A stretch of DNA of 64,000 nucleotides from Marivita sp046592965. GTDB taxonomy: Bacteria > Pseudomonadota > Alphaproteobacteria > Rhodobacterales > Rhodobacteraceae. The notes beneath the pieces were generated by a model that did not search any database, was not told where the DNA came from, and was given only the letters and a program-made list of their open reading frames with translations. This document shows, one piece after another, positions 8,045 through 15,335 of the stretch. A program made the position numbers and the translations under genes. How positions within the stretch are numbered: the stretch's first letter is position 1; every line of letters starts with the position of its first letter. The DNA lies in the NCBI RefSeq assembly GCF_046592965.1, contig NZ_JBISBV010000003.1, positions 1 to 64,000 of the forward strand, written 5' to 3'.

Positions 8045-8953
8045 ATGGCCGTGCAGAGCTGGGACGACCTGCGAATTTTCCTGTCCGTCACCCGCAGCGA
8101 AACCCTGTCGGGCGCGGGCAAGACCCTGCGCATGGATCCGGCCACGGTGGGCCGCCGGGTCGCGCGGCTGGAAGAGGCGGTGGGTCAGGCGCTGTTCGTC
8201 AAAAGCCCGCAAGGCTATGCGCTGACAGAAGCCGGAACCCGACTTGTCGCACATGCGGAACGGGCCGAGCAGGCGATGCAGGGCGCAAGTTCGGTGCTGA
8301 CGGGGGATGCGGAAACCCTGTCGGGGCAGATCCGGATCGGCGCGCCGGACGGGTGCGCGAATTTCGTGCTGCCGCGGGTTTTTGCCGATCTGTCCAAGGC
8401 CAATCCCGACCTCGATCTGCAAATCATGGCGCTGCCGCGCGTGGTCAACCTGTCGCGGCGCGAGGCGGATATGGCGATCACCGTCAGCCCGCCCACCGCG
8501 ACGCGCCTGTCGTTTCAGCGGATCACCGATTACCGGCTGCATCTGGCGGCCAGCAAGAGCTATCTGGCGACGCGGCCGCCGATCCGGTCGGTCGGTGATC
8601 TGAACCAGCACCGGATCGTCGGGTATATTCCTGACATGATTTTTGACAAGGAACTCGATTATCTGAGCGATCTAAACCTCGACCGCGTGGCGCTGGCGTC
8701 GAACGCCGCGTCCGTGCAGCTCCAGTTGCTGCGTCAGCACGGCGGCGTCGGCATCGCGCATGATTTCGCGTTGCCCTTTGCCCCCGGTGTCGAACGGCTC
8801 TTGATGGACGCGGTGTCGTTCACCCGCAGTTTCTACCTCGTCCGCCACGCCGAAGACCGCCGCCTTGACCGGATCAGCCGGGTGGCCAAGGCGCTGGTGC
8901 AGGGGGTGCGCGCCGAGGTCGCAAGGCTCGAGGGATTGCTTGTAAACACTTGA
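8045..8953 (+). CDS. LysR-family transcriptional regulator, probable mmsA regulator
   Basis: The frame runs back further, but ATG 8045 gives the normal LysR start, MAVQSWDDLRIFLSV, and a 302-residue protein. The N-terminal winged helix (about 5-63, GKTLRMDPATVGRRVARLEE) is followed by a LysR substrate-binding domain (about 90-290). It belongs to the atypical 'DLRIFL' class common in alphaproteobacteria. Divergence from mmsA and the shared phased dyads make it the likely regulator of mmsA. The inducer is unknown. Confidence 0.9.
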   Translation: MAVQSWDDLRIFLSVTRSETLSGAGKTLRMDPATVGRRVARLEEAVGQALFVKSPQGYALTEAGTRLVAHAERAEQAMQGASSVLTGDAETLSGQIRIGAPDGCANFVLPRVFADLSKANPDLDLQIMALPRVVNLSRREADMAITVSPPTATRLSFQRITDYRLHLAASKSYLATRPPIRSVGDLNQHRIVGYIPDMIFDKELDYLSDLNLDRVALASNAASVQLQLLRQHGGVGIAHDFALPFAPGVERLLMDAVSFTRSFYLVRHAEDRRLDRISRVAKALVQGVRAEVARLEGLLVNT

Positions 8954-9006
8954 CTTATCGCGGCGCGGTGAGGACGCTAAGAAAACACCGGACCGGAGGA
9001 CAGATC

Positions 9007-9441
9007 ATGCAAGTGCACCACATTCTGAGAAGCAAGGCCACCGACGAGGTCGTCACGGTCAAGCCCACAGCGACCGTCGCCGACGTGGCGCAGATACTTT
9101 CCGAGCGCCGTATCGGTACGGTTGTGATTTCCGAAGACGGCGAAACCGCGCTCGGCATCCTGTCGGAGCGTGACATCGTTCGGGAACTGGCGGCGCACGG
9201 GTCGGGCTGCCTGTCCGGCCAGGCCGATACCTACATGACGTCCGAGCTTGTCACCTGCGTGCGCAGCGACGATGCCGAGCATATCCTGACTCAAATGACC
9301 GAAGGCCGGTTCCGCCACATGCCGGTGGTCGAGGCTGGCAAGATGGTCGGGATCATCACCATCGGTGACGTGGTCAAGGCGCGCCTGACCGAGCTTGCGA
9401 TGGAGAAGACCGCCCTTGAGGGCATGATCATGGGGCATTAG
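9007..9441 (+). CDS. CBS-domain pair protein
   Basis: A 144-residue protein made almost entirely of two CBS domains, about residues 8-65 (DEVVTVKPTATVADVAQIL, GILSERDIVREL) and 75-132 (MTSELVTCVRSDDAEHIL, GIITIGDVVKARL). Stand-alone CBS pairs bind adenine nucleotides and regulate partner proteins; the partner is not evident here. ATG 9007 is preceded by GGAGGA, which decides this start over upstream in-frame codons. The gene lies 53 bases after the LysR gene and 81 bases before coaD. Confidence 0.92.
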   Translation: MQVHHILRSKATDEVVTVKPTATVADVAQILSERRIGTVVISEDGETALGILSERDIVRELAAHGSGCLSGQADTYMTSELVTCVRSDDAEHILTQMTEGRFRHMPVVEAGKMVGIITIGDVVKARLTELAMEKTALEGMIMGH

Positions 9442-9522
9442 CCCGAAGTCTCAGTTTTACTTGAATGTCCGGGCGCTCTGATGCCAGACAGGCGCAACGC
9501 ATAGATTTTTCGGAGACCGCCC

Positions 9523-10023
9523 ATGCGCATCGGACTTTATCCCGGAACATTCGACCCGATCACCCTGGGCCATATCGACATCATCCGAAGGGCGAGCGCA
9601 CTGGTCGACCGTCTTGTCATCGGTGTTGCGATCAACCGGGACAAGGGGCCATTGTTCGATCTGGAAGAGCGCGTCGCCATGATCGAGGCCGAATGTGTCG
9701 GACTGTCCGAACAGACCGGGATCGAGATCGTCGTACACCCGTTCGAAAACCTGCTGATCGACTGCGCCAATGACGTCAACGCGACGCTGATTATTCGCGG
9801 TCTGCGCGCCGTATCGGATTTCGAGTATGAATTTCAGATGGTTGGCATGAACCGTGCCCTCGATGACAAGGTCGAGACGGTGTTCCTGATGGCCGAGGCG
9901 CGGCATCAGGCGATTGCATCCAAATTGGTCAAGGAGATTGCGCGGCTCGGTGGCGACGTGAACCTGTTCGTCACAGCCCCCGTGCGCCGGGCGCTTGTAG
10001 AGAAATTCCAGTCCATGACATGA
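9523..10023 (+). CDS. coaD: Phosphopantetheine adenylyltransferase
   Basis: A 166-residue nucleotidyltransferase catalysing the penultimate step of coenzyme A synthesis (4'-phosphopantetheine plus ATP to dephospho-CoA). The start MRIGLYPGTFDPITLGH holds the (T/H)xGH motif as TLGH at residues 14-17, and RGLRAVSDFEYEFQM is the conserved CoaD substrate segment. Length is typical. An SD-like CGGAG precedes the start. A GC-rich hairpin follows the stop. Confidence 0.97.
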   Translation: MRIGLYPGTFDPITLGHIDIIRRASALVDRLVIGVAINRDKGPLFDLEERVAMIEAECVGLSEQTGIEIVVHPFENLLIDCANDVNATLIIRGLRAVSDFEYEFQMVGMNRALDDKVETVFLMAEARHQAIASKLVKEIARLGGDVNLFVTAPVRRALVEKFQSMT

Positions 10024-10026
10024 CAA

Positions 10027-10048
10027 AGCCGCGCGGGATTGCGCGGCT
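10027..10048 (+). terminator. GC-rich hairpin after coaD
   Basis: Perfect 8-bp stem AGCCGCGC (10027-10034) and GCGCGGCT (10041-10048) with a 6-base loop, 3 bases after the coaD stop and between convergent genes. There is no T-tract, so termination is only suggested. Confidence 0.45.
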
Positions 10049-10076
10049 CGAATGTCATGGCGAAAGACCTTCCGGT

Positions 10077-10241
10077 CTAGTTGCCGTATACCGCCTTGTG
10101 GGCGATCTTTCTGGCGTCACCGGGATAGATGTTTAGATCGAGCGCGATATCCATCGGCATTTCGCGAATTTCCCGAACAGTCCGGTTATACGCGGCCCGT
10201 TTGCTAAGACGGTCCCGCATGGAAGACATGAATTGAGCCAT
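10077..10241 (-). CDS. DUF1127/YjiS-like small protein (54 residues)
   Basis: Start ATG 10241, stop TAG 10077-10079. The 54-residue basic protein begins MAQFMSSMRDRLSKRAAYNR and continues TVREIREMPMDIALDLNIYP, ending KIAHKAVYGN. The central 'REIxxMPxDIALDLxI' and terminal region resemble the short arginine-rich YjiS/DUF1127-like proteins of Rhodobacterales, some of which affect RNA turnover or phosphate and carbon responses in other alphaproteobacteria. Function here is unknown. An SD AAGGA lies upstream, and a LacI-type operator-like site (10284-10297) sits in its promoter region. Confidence 0.78.
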   Translation of the reverse strand: MAQFMSSMRDRLSKRAAYNRTVREIREMPMDIALDLNIYPGDARKIAHKAVYGN

Positions 10242-10283
10242 GTGTCAGTCCTTTCCTTGGTCTATGGTCCTGTTCCGTCAGCT

Positions 10284-10297
10284 TGTTTGCGCTAACG
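10284..10297. promoter_or_regulatory. LacI-type operator-like site, TGTTTGCGCTAACG
   Basis: Matches the consensus TGTTAnCGnTAACA (derived here from the sites around the gap genes) at 10 of 12 defined positions. It lies upstream of the 54-residue YjiS-like gene. Confidence 0.5.
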
Positions 10298-10355
10298 TTC
10301 CAAGAGAATAGATAGTCATGCTGCAATGCAGCACAACCGTCAGGACCGAGAAGCC

Positions 10356-10376
10356 GCCTTGCATCGGCTGCAAGGC
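10356..10376 (-). terminator. Hairpin downstream of gap (first copy)
   Basis: Perfect 8-bp stem GCCTTGCA (10356-10363) and TGCAAGGC (10369-10376) with a 5-base loop, starting 38 bases past the gap stop. There is no U-tract, so the terminator role is tentative. Confidence 0.4.
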
Positions 10377-10414
10377 TGACGCGGCGGCCCGGAGGCCTGC
10401 CGCGTCGAGAAAGA

Positions 10415-11416
10415 TCAGATGAGTTTGCCCATCGCCACGGCCGTGTCGGCCATGCGATTGGAGAAGCCCCATTCATTGTCATACCACGTCAGGATACGCA
10501 CCATGGTGCCGTCCATGACCTTGGTCTGGTCGGTGTGGAAGATCGAGGAATGCGGGTCGTGGTTGAAATCGGACGACACCAGTTTCTTGTCGGTGTAGCC
10601 CAGAATGCCCTTCAGCTTGCCATCAGCCGCCTTGCGGATCGCGTCGTTGATCTCTTCCACGCTGGTGTCGCGCGAGGCGGTGAAGGTCAGATCGACGGCG
10701 GAGACGTTGGGCGTGGGCACACGGATCGCCACGCCGTCGAGTTTGCCGTTGAGTTCGGGGAGCACCAGTCCGACAGCCTTTGCGGCGCCGGTCGAGGTGG
10801 GGATCATGCTGAGTGCCGCGGCGCGTGCGCGGTAGAGATCCTTGTGCATCGTATCCAGCGTCGGCTGGTCGCCGGTGTAGCTGTGGATCGTGGTCATGAA
10901 GCCGCGCTCGATGCCAATCGCTTCGTTCAGCACATAGGCGACAGGAGACAGGCAGTTGGTGGTGCAGGACGCGTTCGAGACGATGAGGTCGTCCTTGGTC
11001 AGCGTGTCGTGGTTCACACCATAGACGATGGTGGCATCTGCGTCCTTGCCGGGGGCAGAGATCAGAACGCGGCTCGACCCGTTGTCGAGATGCGCCTGAC
11101 ACGCCTCTTTGGAGGTGAAGATGCCGGTGCATTCCAGAACCACATCGACATCCGACCACGGCAGGTCGGCGGGGTTGCGGATGGCCGTCACCTTGATCGG
11201 GCCGCGGCCCACGTCGATGCTGTCGTCCGAGGTTTTGACCTCGACCGGGAAGCGCCCGTGAACGCTGTCATATTGCAACAGGTGCGCGTTGGTCTCGACC
11301 GGGCCGAGATCGTTGATCGCAACCACTTCGATGTCGGTGCGATTGGATTCGATGATGGCACGCAGGATGTTCCGGCCAATGCGGCCAAAACCATTGATCG
11401 CAACTTTGGTGGTCAT
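10415..11416 (-). CDS. gap: Glyceraldehyde-3-phosphate dehydrogenase, NAD type
   Basis: A 333-residue type I GAPDH. It has the Rossmann start INGFGRIGRN, the nucleophile Cys151 in ASCTTNC, and VVAINDLGP, in which Asp36 corresponds to the NAD-selective acidic residue of glycolytic enzymes. It interconverts glyceraldehyde 3-phosphate and 1,3-bisphosphoglycerate. Its paralogue lies 325 bases upstream on the same strand and lacks this Asp. A TGTTACCGCTAACA palindrome-like site lies 53 bases upstream of the start, implying transcriptional control by a LacI-type regulator. Confidence 0.96.
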   Translation of the reverse strand: MTTKVAINGFGRIGRNILRAIIESNRTDIEVVAINDLGPVETNAHLLQYDSVHGRFPVEVKTSDDSIDVGRGPIKVTAIRNPADLPWSDVDVVLECTGIFTSKEACQAHLDNGSSRVLISAPGKDADATIVYGVNHDTLTKDDLIVSNASCTTNCLSPVAYVLNEAIGIERGFMTTIHSYTGDQPTLDTMHKDLYRARAAALSMIPTSTGAAKAVGLVLPELNGKLDGVAIRVPTPNVSAVDLTFTASRDTSVEEINDAIRKAADGKLKGILGYTDKKLVSSDFNHDPHSSIFHTDQTKVMDGTMVRILTWYDNEWGFSNRMADTAVAMGKLI

Positions 11417-11468
11417 AGAAGGCTCCTCGCTCGTTTCGACAGATCGCCCTGTCGCTGGATTGCAGACA

Positions 11469-11482
11469 TGTTACCGCTAACA
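11469..11482. promoter_or_regulatory. LacI-type operator-like site upstream of gap
   Basis: TGTTACCGCTAACA: perfect TGTTA/TAACA half-sites around a central CG, the architecture of LacI-family operators. Located 53-66 bases upstream of the first gap gene. Confidence 0.65.
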
Positions 11483-11524
11483 ATCAGAAGGCAGGTCACC
11501 TGTCAAGCCAGCCGGTTCGCCAGT

Positions 11525-11668
11525 CTATCGCCAAAAGGCAATCCATTCCAGTAAATCAAGACCCTTGCGCGCCAGAAAAAGCAGCCCCTCGCCACCCGTC
11601 AAAACAAGATCGGCCCCGATCCCTGCGAGGATCAGAATACCCAGACCGATGGCGATTGAATTGGTCAT
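11525..11668 (-). CDS. Tiny membrane protein between the gap genes (47 residues)
   Basis: ATG 11668 to TAG 11525-11527 encodes 47 residues: MTNSIAIGLGILILAGIGAD, then LVLTGGEGLLFLARKGLDLL and EWIAFWR. One hydrophobic helix (about residues 5-24) is followed by an amphipathic, aromatic-ending tail. I recall similar tiny proteins near gap in other Rhodobacterales but cannot name a family. It lies 73 bases downstream of the second gap gene on the same strand and could be co-transcribed. Function is unknown. Confidence 0.7.
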   Translation of the reverse strand: MTNSIAIGLGILILAGIGADLVLTGGEGLLFLARKGLDLLEWIAFWR

Positions 11669-11741
11669 CGCGTGTACGTCCCATTGCCCTGGCACCGGTG
11701 ATGCCAGAGCGGAAACCGAGTGTCACGCGGCAACACCGGTC

Positions 11742-12746
11742 TCAGTGCAGCAAACGTCCCATCGCGCCTGCGACGTCGGCCATGCGGGCGGAAAAGCCCC
11801 ATTCGTTGTCGTACCACGCCAGCACCCGCACCATGCGCCCGCCCACGACCTTGGTCTGGTCGGGCGCGAAGATCGAGCTGTAGGTGGTGTGGTTGAAGTC
11901 GATGGAGACCTTGGGTTCGGGGTCGTAGGACAGGACCGTTCCCATGTGTGTCGCGGCCGCCTCGCGGACAACCTCGTTCACATCGGCGACCGTCACGTCC
12001 TTCTTGGCGTAGAACGTCAGATCGACTGCCGAGACGTTCGGCGTCGGGACGCGCACGGCGGAACCATCAAGCTTGCCCTTGAGGTTGGGCAACACCTCTC
12101 CAAGCGCCTTGGCGGCGCCGGTGGATGTGGGTATCATCGCCATTGCGGCGGCGCGGGCGCGGTAGAGATCGTCGTGACGGCGATCAAGCGTCGGCTGGTC
12201 GCCGGTATAGGAATGGATCGTCGTCATGATGCCGGATTCGATGCCGATGGCCTCATCCAGCACCTTGGCGAGCGGAGCCAGGCAATTGGTGGTGCAGGAG
12301 CCGTTGGAGACCATCAGGTCACCCGCCGCTAGATCGCGATGGTTGACGCCGTAGACCACGGTTTTCTGCACGTTCTTCGCCGGGGCAGAGATCAGCACTG
12401 ACCGCGCGCCACGCTCCATGTGAACGCCGGCTTTATGACCGTCGTTGAATTTGCCGGTACATTCGAGCACCACATCGCAGCCCGACCAGTCAAGCTCGGA
12501 CGGATCGTATGTCGAGAACACCTGCATCGGACCACGGCCCAGATCCATCGTGGAGCCGCTGACCTTGACGTCGCCGCCAAAACGGCCATGCACGCTATCA
12601 TAGCGCAGCAGATGGGCGTTGGTTTCAATCGGGCCGGTGGCGTTGATCTTGACCACCTGCACATCGTTGCGAGAGCTTTCGGCGATATGTGCCAGCGTGG
12701 AGCGGCCGATGCGACCGAACCCGTTGATTCCCAGAGTGACTGTCAT
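11742..12746 (-). CDS. Glyceraldehyde-3-phosphate dehydrogenase paralogue, probably NADP-using (GapB-like)
   Basis: ATG 12746 gives the normal GAPDH start MTVTLGINGFGRIG and a 334-residue protein; in-frame codons further upstream are not needed. Cys151 in GSCTTNC is the nucleophile. The nucleotide-selectivity loop reads VVKINATGP, with Ala36 replacing the Asp of the neighbouring paralogue. An Ala there is the pattern of NADP-accepting GapB enzymes such as that of Bacillus subtilis, so an anabolic or gluconeogenic role is plausible but inferred. Three operator-like TGTTAnCGnTAACA variants lie upstream (12832-12909). Confidence 0.92.
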   Translation of the reverse strand: MTVTLGINGFGRIGRSTLAHIAESSRNDVQVVKINATGPIETNAHLLRYDSVHGRFGGDVKVSGSTMDLGRGPMQVFSTYDPSELDWSGCDVVLECTGKFNDGHKAGVHMERGARSVLISAPAKNVQKTVVYGVNHRDLAAGDLMVSNGSCTTNCLAPLAKVLDEAIGIESGIMTTIHSYTGDQPTLDRRHDDLYRARAAAMAMIPTSTGAAKALGEVLPNLKGKLDGSAVRVPTPNVSAVDLTFYAKKDVTVADVNEVVREAAATHMGTVLSYDPEPKVSIDFNHTTYSSIFAPDQTKVVGGRMVRVLAWYDNEWGFSARMADVAGAMGRLLH

Positions 12747-12831
12747 GACCCGTGTCTCCTGCAACTTGCTTGTCTCGGCGTATAGCCAGCCAAACCTTTT
12801 GGGGAAAGCCAAAAGTCTTTTTCTGACAACA

Positions 12832-12845
12832 TGTTAGCGTTAAAT
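12832..12845. promoter_or_regulatory. LacI-type operator-like site, TGTTAGCGTTAAAT
   Basis: Matches TGTTAnCGnTAACA except for the last two bases, 86 bases upstream of the GapB-like start. Confidence 0.5.
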
Positions 12846-12861
12846 GTGACGTGCTGTCCCG

Positions 12862-12875
12862 TGCTTGCGCTAACA
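12862..12875. promoter_or_regulatory. LacI-type operator-like site, TGCTTGCGCTAACA
   Basis: One perfect half-site (TAACA) and one degenerate half-site around a central CG, 30 bp from the preceding site. It lies between the GapB-like gene and the divergent DUF808 gene. Confidence 0.5.
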
Positions 12876-12895
12876 AATCCGTCGGCTTTTGAAAC

Positions 12896-12909
12896 AGTTT
12901 GCGGTAACG
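12896..12909. promoter_or_regulatory. Degenerate operator-like site, AGTTTGCGGTAACG
   Basis: The weakest member of the group, keeping GTT, the central CG and TAAC. It lies 34 bp from the previous site in the same divergent promoter region. Confidence 0.3.
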
Positions 12910-12997
12910 GCGCGTTTGCTTGGGATGTCGGGTTGAAACTGGTGGCGGTCGCTGCAAGTCGCTATGTCTGGACCAAAGCGGAAACTGGAGGAACGGA

Positions 12998-13960
12998 ATG
13001 AGCGGATTGCTGGCTTTGCTGGACGATGTGGCGGGAATTGCCAAAGTGGCCGCAGCCTCGGTCGATGATATCGGCGCGGCAGCGGCGAAAGCGGGGTCAA
13101 AGACAGCGGGCGTTCTGATCGACGATGCGGCGGTGACGCCGAAATACCTGCAAGGCTTTGCCCCGGCGCGCGAATTGCCAATCATCTGGCGCATCGCGCG
13201 GGGATCACTGATCAACAAGCTGGTGTTCCTGTTGCCGGCGGCGCTTCTCATGGCAAGCTTTGCACCGTGGATGATTCCACCCTTGTTGATCCTTGGCGGC
13301 AGTTACCTGTGTTTCGAGGGCGCGGAGAAGATTGCGCATGTGGTGATGTCGCGGCACGGTCATGGTGCCGGGCCCGATGGCAGCCACGCCGTCGAAGACC
13401 CGCTGCATCTGGAGGAGCGGAAGATCAAGGGCGCAATCAAGACCGACTTCATCCTGTCAGCCGAGATCATGACAATCGCCTTGTCGGTGATCGAACCCGG
13501 CAGCGTCTGGATGCAGGGCGCAACGCTCGCGCTGGTCGGCGTCATGGTGACGGCCGCCGTTTACGGAGCGGTTGCGGTGATCGTCAAGATGGATGATGTC
13601 GGCCTCTGGCTCAGCCAGGTGGGCACCTGGAACGCCACGCGCGCGTTTGGCCGGGGCGTGGTCAAGTTCATGCCGTGGCTGCTCAAGGCGCTGACCATCA
13701 TCGGAACGGCGGCGATGCTTTGGGTCGGCGGCTCGATCATCGTTCACTCGCTGGCGCAGATGGGCTGGCATTACCCCGAAGAGACCATCCATCATTGGGC
13801 CGTTGCCTTTGGGGCAGGGGAGCCTGCGCTGCAATGGATCGTCACGGCGAGTGCCGATTTTGTCCTCGGTCTGGCGTGGGGGCTGATCCTGATCCCCATT
13901 GGCGTCAAGATTGTCGCGCCGCTCTGGAACGGCGCGACAGGGTTGTTTTCCAAAGCCTAA
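12998..13960 (+). CDS. DUF808 (YedI-type) inner-membrane protein
   Basis: A 320-residue polytopic membrane protein starting MSGLLALLDDVAGIAK, with ARELPIIWRIARGSLINKL and LGGSYLCFEGAEK, all characteristic of the DUF808/YedI family. Several hydrophobic helices lie between residues 80 and 320. The family has no established function. ATG 12998 is preceded by GGAGGAA, which decides the start. It is divergent from the GapB-like gene and convergent with the PQQ dehydrogenase gene, separated from the latter by a strong hairpin. Confidence 0.9.
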   Translation: MSGLLALLDDVAGIAKVAAASVDDIGAAAAKAGSKTAGVLIDDAAVTPKYLQGFAPARELPIIWRIARGSLINKLVFLLPAALLMASFAPWMIPPLLILGGSYLCFEGAEKIAHVVMSRHGHGAGPDGSHAVEDPLHLEERKIKGAIKTDFILSAEIMTIALSVIEPGSVWMQGATLALVGVMVTAAVYGAVAVIVKMDDVGLWLSQVGTWNATRAFGRGVVKFMPWLLKALTIIGTAAMLWVGGSIIVHSLAQMGWHYPEETIHHWAVAFGAGEPALQWIVTASADFVLGLAWGLILIPIGVKIVAPLWNGATGLFSKA

Positions 13961-13965
13961 AGCGC

Positions 13966-13996
13966 GAGCGCTCCGGGCCGGAATCCGGAGCGGCTC
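13966..13996. terminator. Hairpin between convergent DUF808 and sugar dehydrogenase genes
   Basis: The core stem is CGCTCCGG (13969-13976) and CCGGAGCG (13985-13992), extended by GAG/CTC past a one-base bulge, with an 8-base loop. It overlaps the stop of the minus-strand gene. There is no clear T-tract. Confidence 0.5.
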
Positions 13997-15182
13997 AGTC
14001 CATGTCGCGCGTGATCCGCACGAGAGCGCCGTTCTCCTTGTCGGTGATCGCGACCAGGGCGCCATCTTCCTGGGCATCGACATCGCGCACCCGGCCCAAC
14101 TCCATCAGCAGGCGTTCCTCGGCCTCGACGGTGCCGTCGCTCATCGCCAGTCGAACGATGCCGCCCGGAACCAGCGAGCCGATGAACACGTCATCTTCCC
14201 AATCGTTGAACAGAAAGCCGTCATAGGTCGTCATGTCACCGGGGGCGATTACCGGATCCCAGAAATAGACCGGCTGTTCCATGCCGTCCTGTTGCGCTTT
14301 GCCCGTTCCGATCGGATCGCCGCTATACTGCTTGCCGTAGGAAATGACGGGCCAGCCATAGTTCAGGCCGGGTTTTATGAGGTTCAACTCGTCACCGCCT
14401 TTGGGCCCGTGTTCGATGGCCCAAAGCTCATCGCCCCGGAACATTGCGCCCTGGATATTGCGGTGGCCGGTGCTCCAGATCTCGTCCAGTGCGCCGTCCT
14501 GGCCGACGAAGGGATTGTCTTCAGGCACCTCGCCATCCAGTGTCAGGCGAACGATCTTGCCATAGGTCTTGTCGAGATCCTGCGCGTATTCACGGTACTC
14601 TTGCGTGAAATGCTCGCCGGTCGTGATGTAGGCATAGCCGTCATTGAACACGATGCGCGAGCCATAATGCATCGGCGCGGTCGATCCCGGTGTCTGTACG
14701 AAGATCTCGGTCACGTCGGACAGTGAGGTAAGATCCTCGGACAATGTACCATACGCCGCAGCAGTTGCCGACGTGCCGTCTTCGAGCGGTTTGGCATAGG
14801 TCAGGTAAACGCGTCGGTCCTGTGCGAAATTCGGCCCGAGCTTTACGTCAAGCAAGCCGCCCTGTTCTTCAGCCAGTACGTCCGGCGTGCCGCTGATCGG
14901 CTCGGAGACCGTACCGTCAAACGCGATATGGCGCAGCCGTCCGGGGCGTTCGGTGACGAGGTATCCTTCGTTGTTGCCAAGGACAGCGATACCCCAGGGA
15001 TGGACAAGCCCGTCAGCGACGACTTCGTGTTTCAAGGCGATGCCGCTGTCGGTCAGCGGGGCGCGGAACTGGCTGTCGCTTGCGGGTTCGAAATCGGTGT
15101 TGCGTTCGCCCCACTCAAATGTCTGCGCGGCGAGGGGCGCTGCGGCAAGAGCGGTGGTGATGACGAGAACTGAGCGGATCAT
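13995..15182 (-). CDS. PQQ-dependent aldose sugar dehydrogenase, periplasmic
   Basis: Starting at ATG 15182 gives a 395-residue protein with a clear signal peptide (MIRSVLVITTALAAAPLAAQ). The rest is a six-bladed beta-propeller of the soluble glucose/sorbosone dehydrogenase (YliI/Asd) family: VADGLVHPWGIAVL, GGLLDVKLGPNF, HYGSRIVF, EHGPKGGDELNLI, NYGWPVISYG. It should oxidise sugars in the periplasm with PQQ and pass electrons to the respiratory chain. The true substrate is unknown. An SD-like AGGAG precedes this ATG, favouring it over the upstream in-frame ATG. Confidence 0.92.
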   Translation of the reverse strand: MIRSVLVITTALAAAPLAAQTFEWGERNTDFEPASDSQFRAPLTDSGIALKHEVVADGLVHPWGIAVLGNNEGYLVTERPGRLRHIAFDGTVSEPISGTPDVLAEEQGGLLDVKLGPNFAQDRRVYLTYAKPLEDGTSATAAAYGTLSEDLTSLSDVTEIFVQTPGSTAPMHYGSRIVFNDGYAYITTGEHFTQEYREYAQDLDKTYGKIVRLTLDGEVPEDNPFVGQDGALDEIWSTGHRNIQGAMFRGDELWAIEHGPKGGDELNLIKPGLNYGWPVISYGKQYSGDPIGTGKAQQDGMEQPVYFWDPVIAPGDMTTYDGFLFNDWEDDVFIGSLVPGGIVRLAMSDGTVEAEERLLMELGRVRDVDAQEDGALVAITDKENGALVRITRDMD

Positions 15183-15285
15183 GATGTAAATCTCCTGTGA
15201 TGGAACGGTGTAGAGGTTCAACTCCGCATTTAAACGCCTGTTCCGTCACACGCCTGTTATCTGGGCCATGGTCGTGACAGATCAT

Positions 15286-15312
15286 AAAAAAGGGGGGCGC
15301 GGTGCCCCCCTT
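15286..15312 (-). terminator. Intrinsic terminator of transketolase
   Basis: GGGGGGC (15292-15298) pairs with GCCCCCC (15304-15310), with flanking AA/TT pairs and a 5-base loop. On the minus strand it is followed by a run of U. It begins 24 bases after the tkt stop. Confidence 0.85.
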
Positions 15313-15335
15313 ATGCCATTCACCTGTACCGAGGT

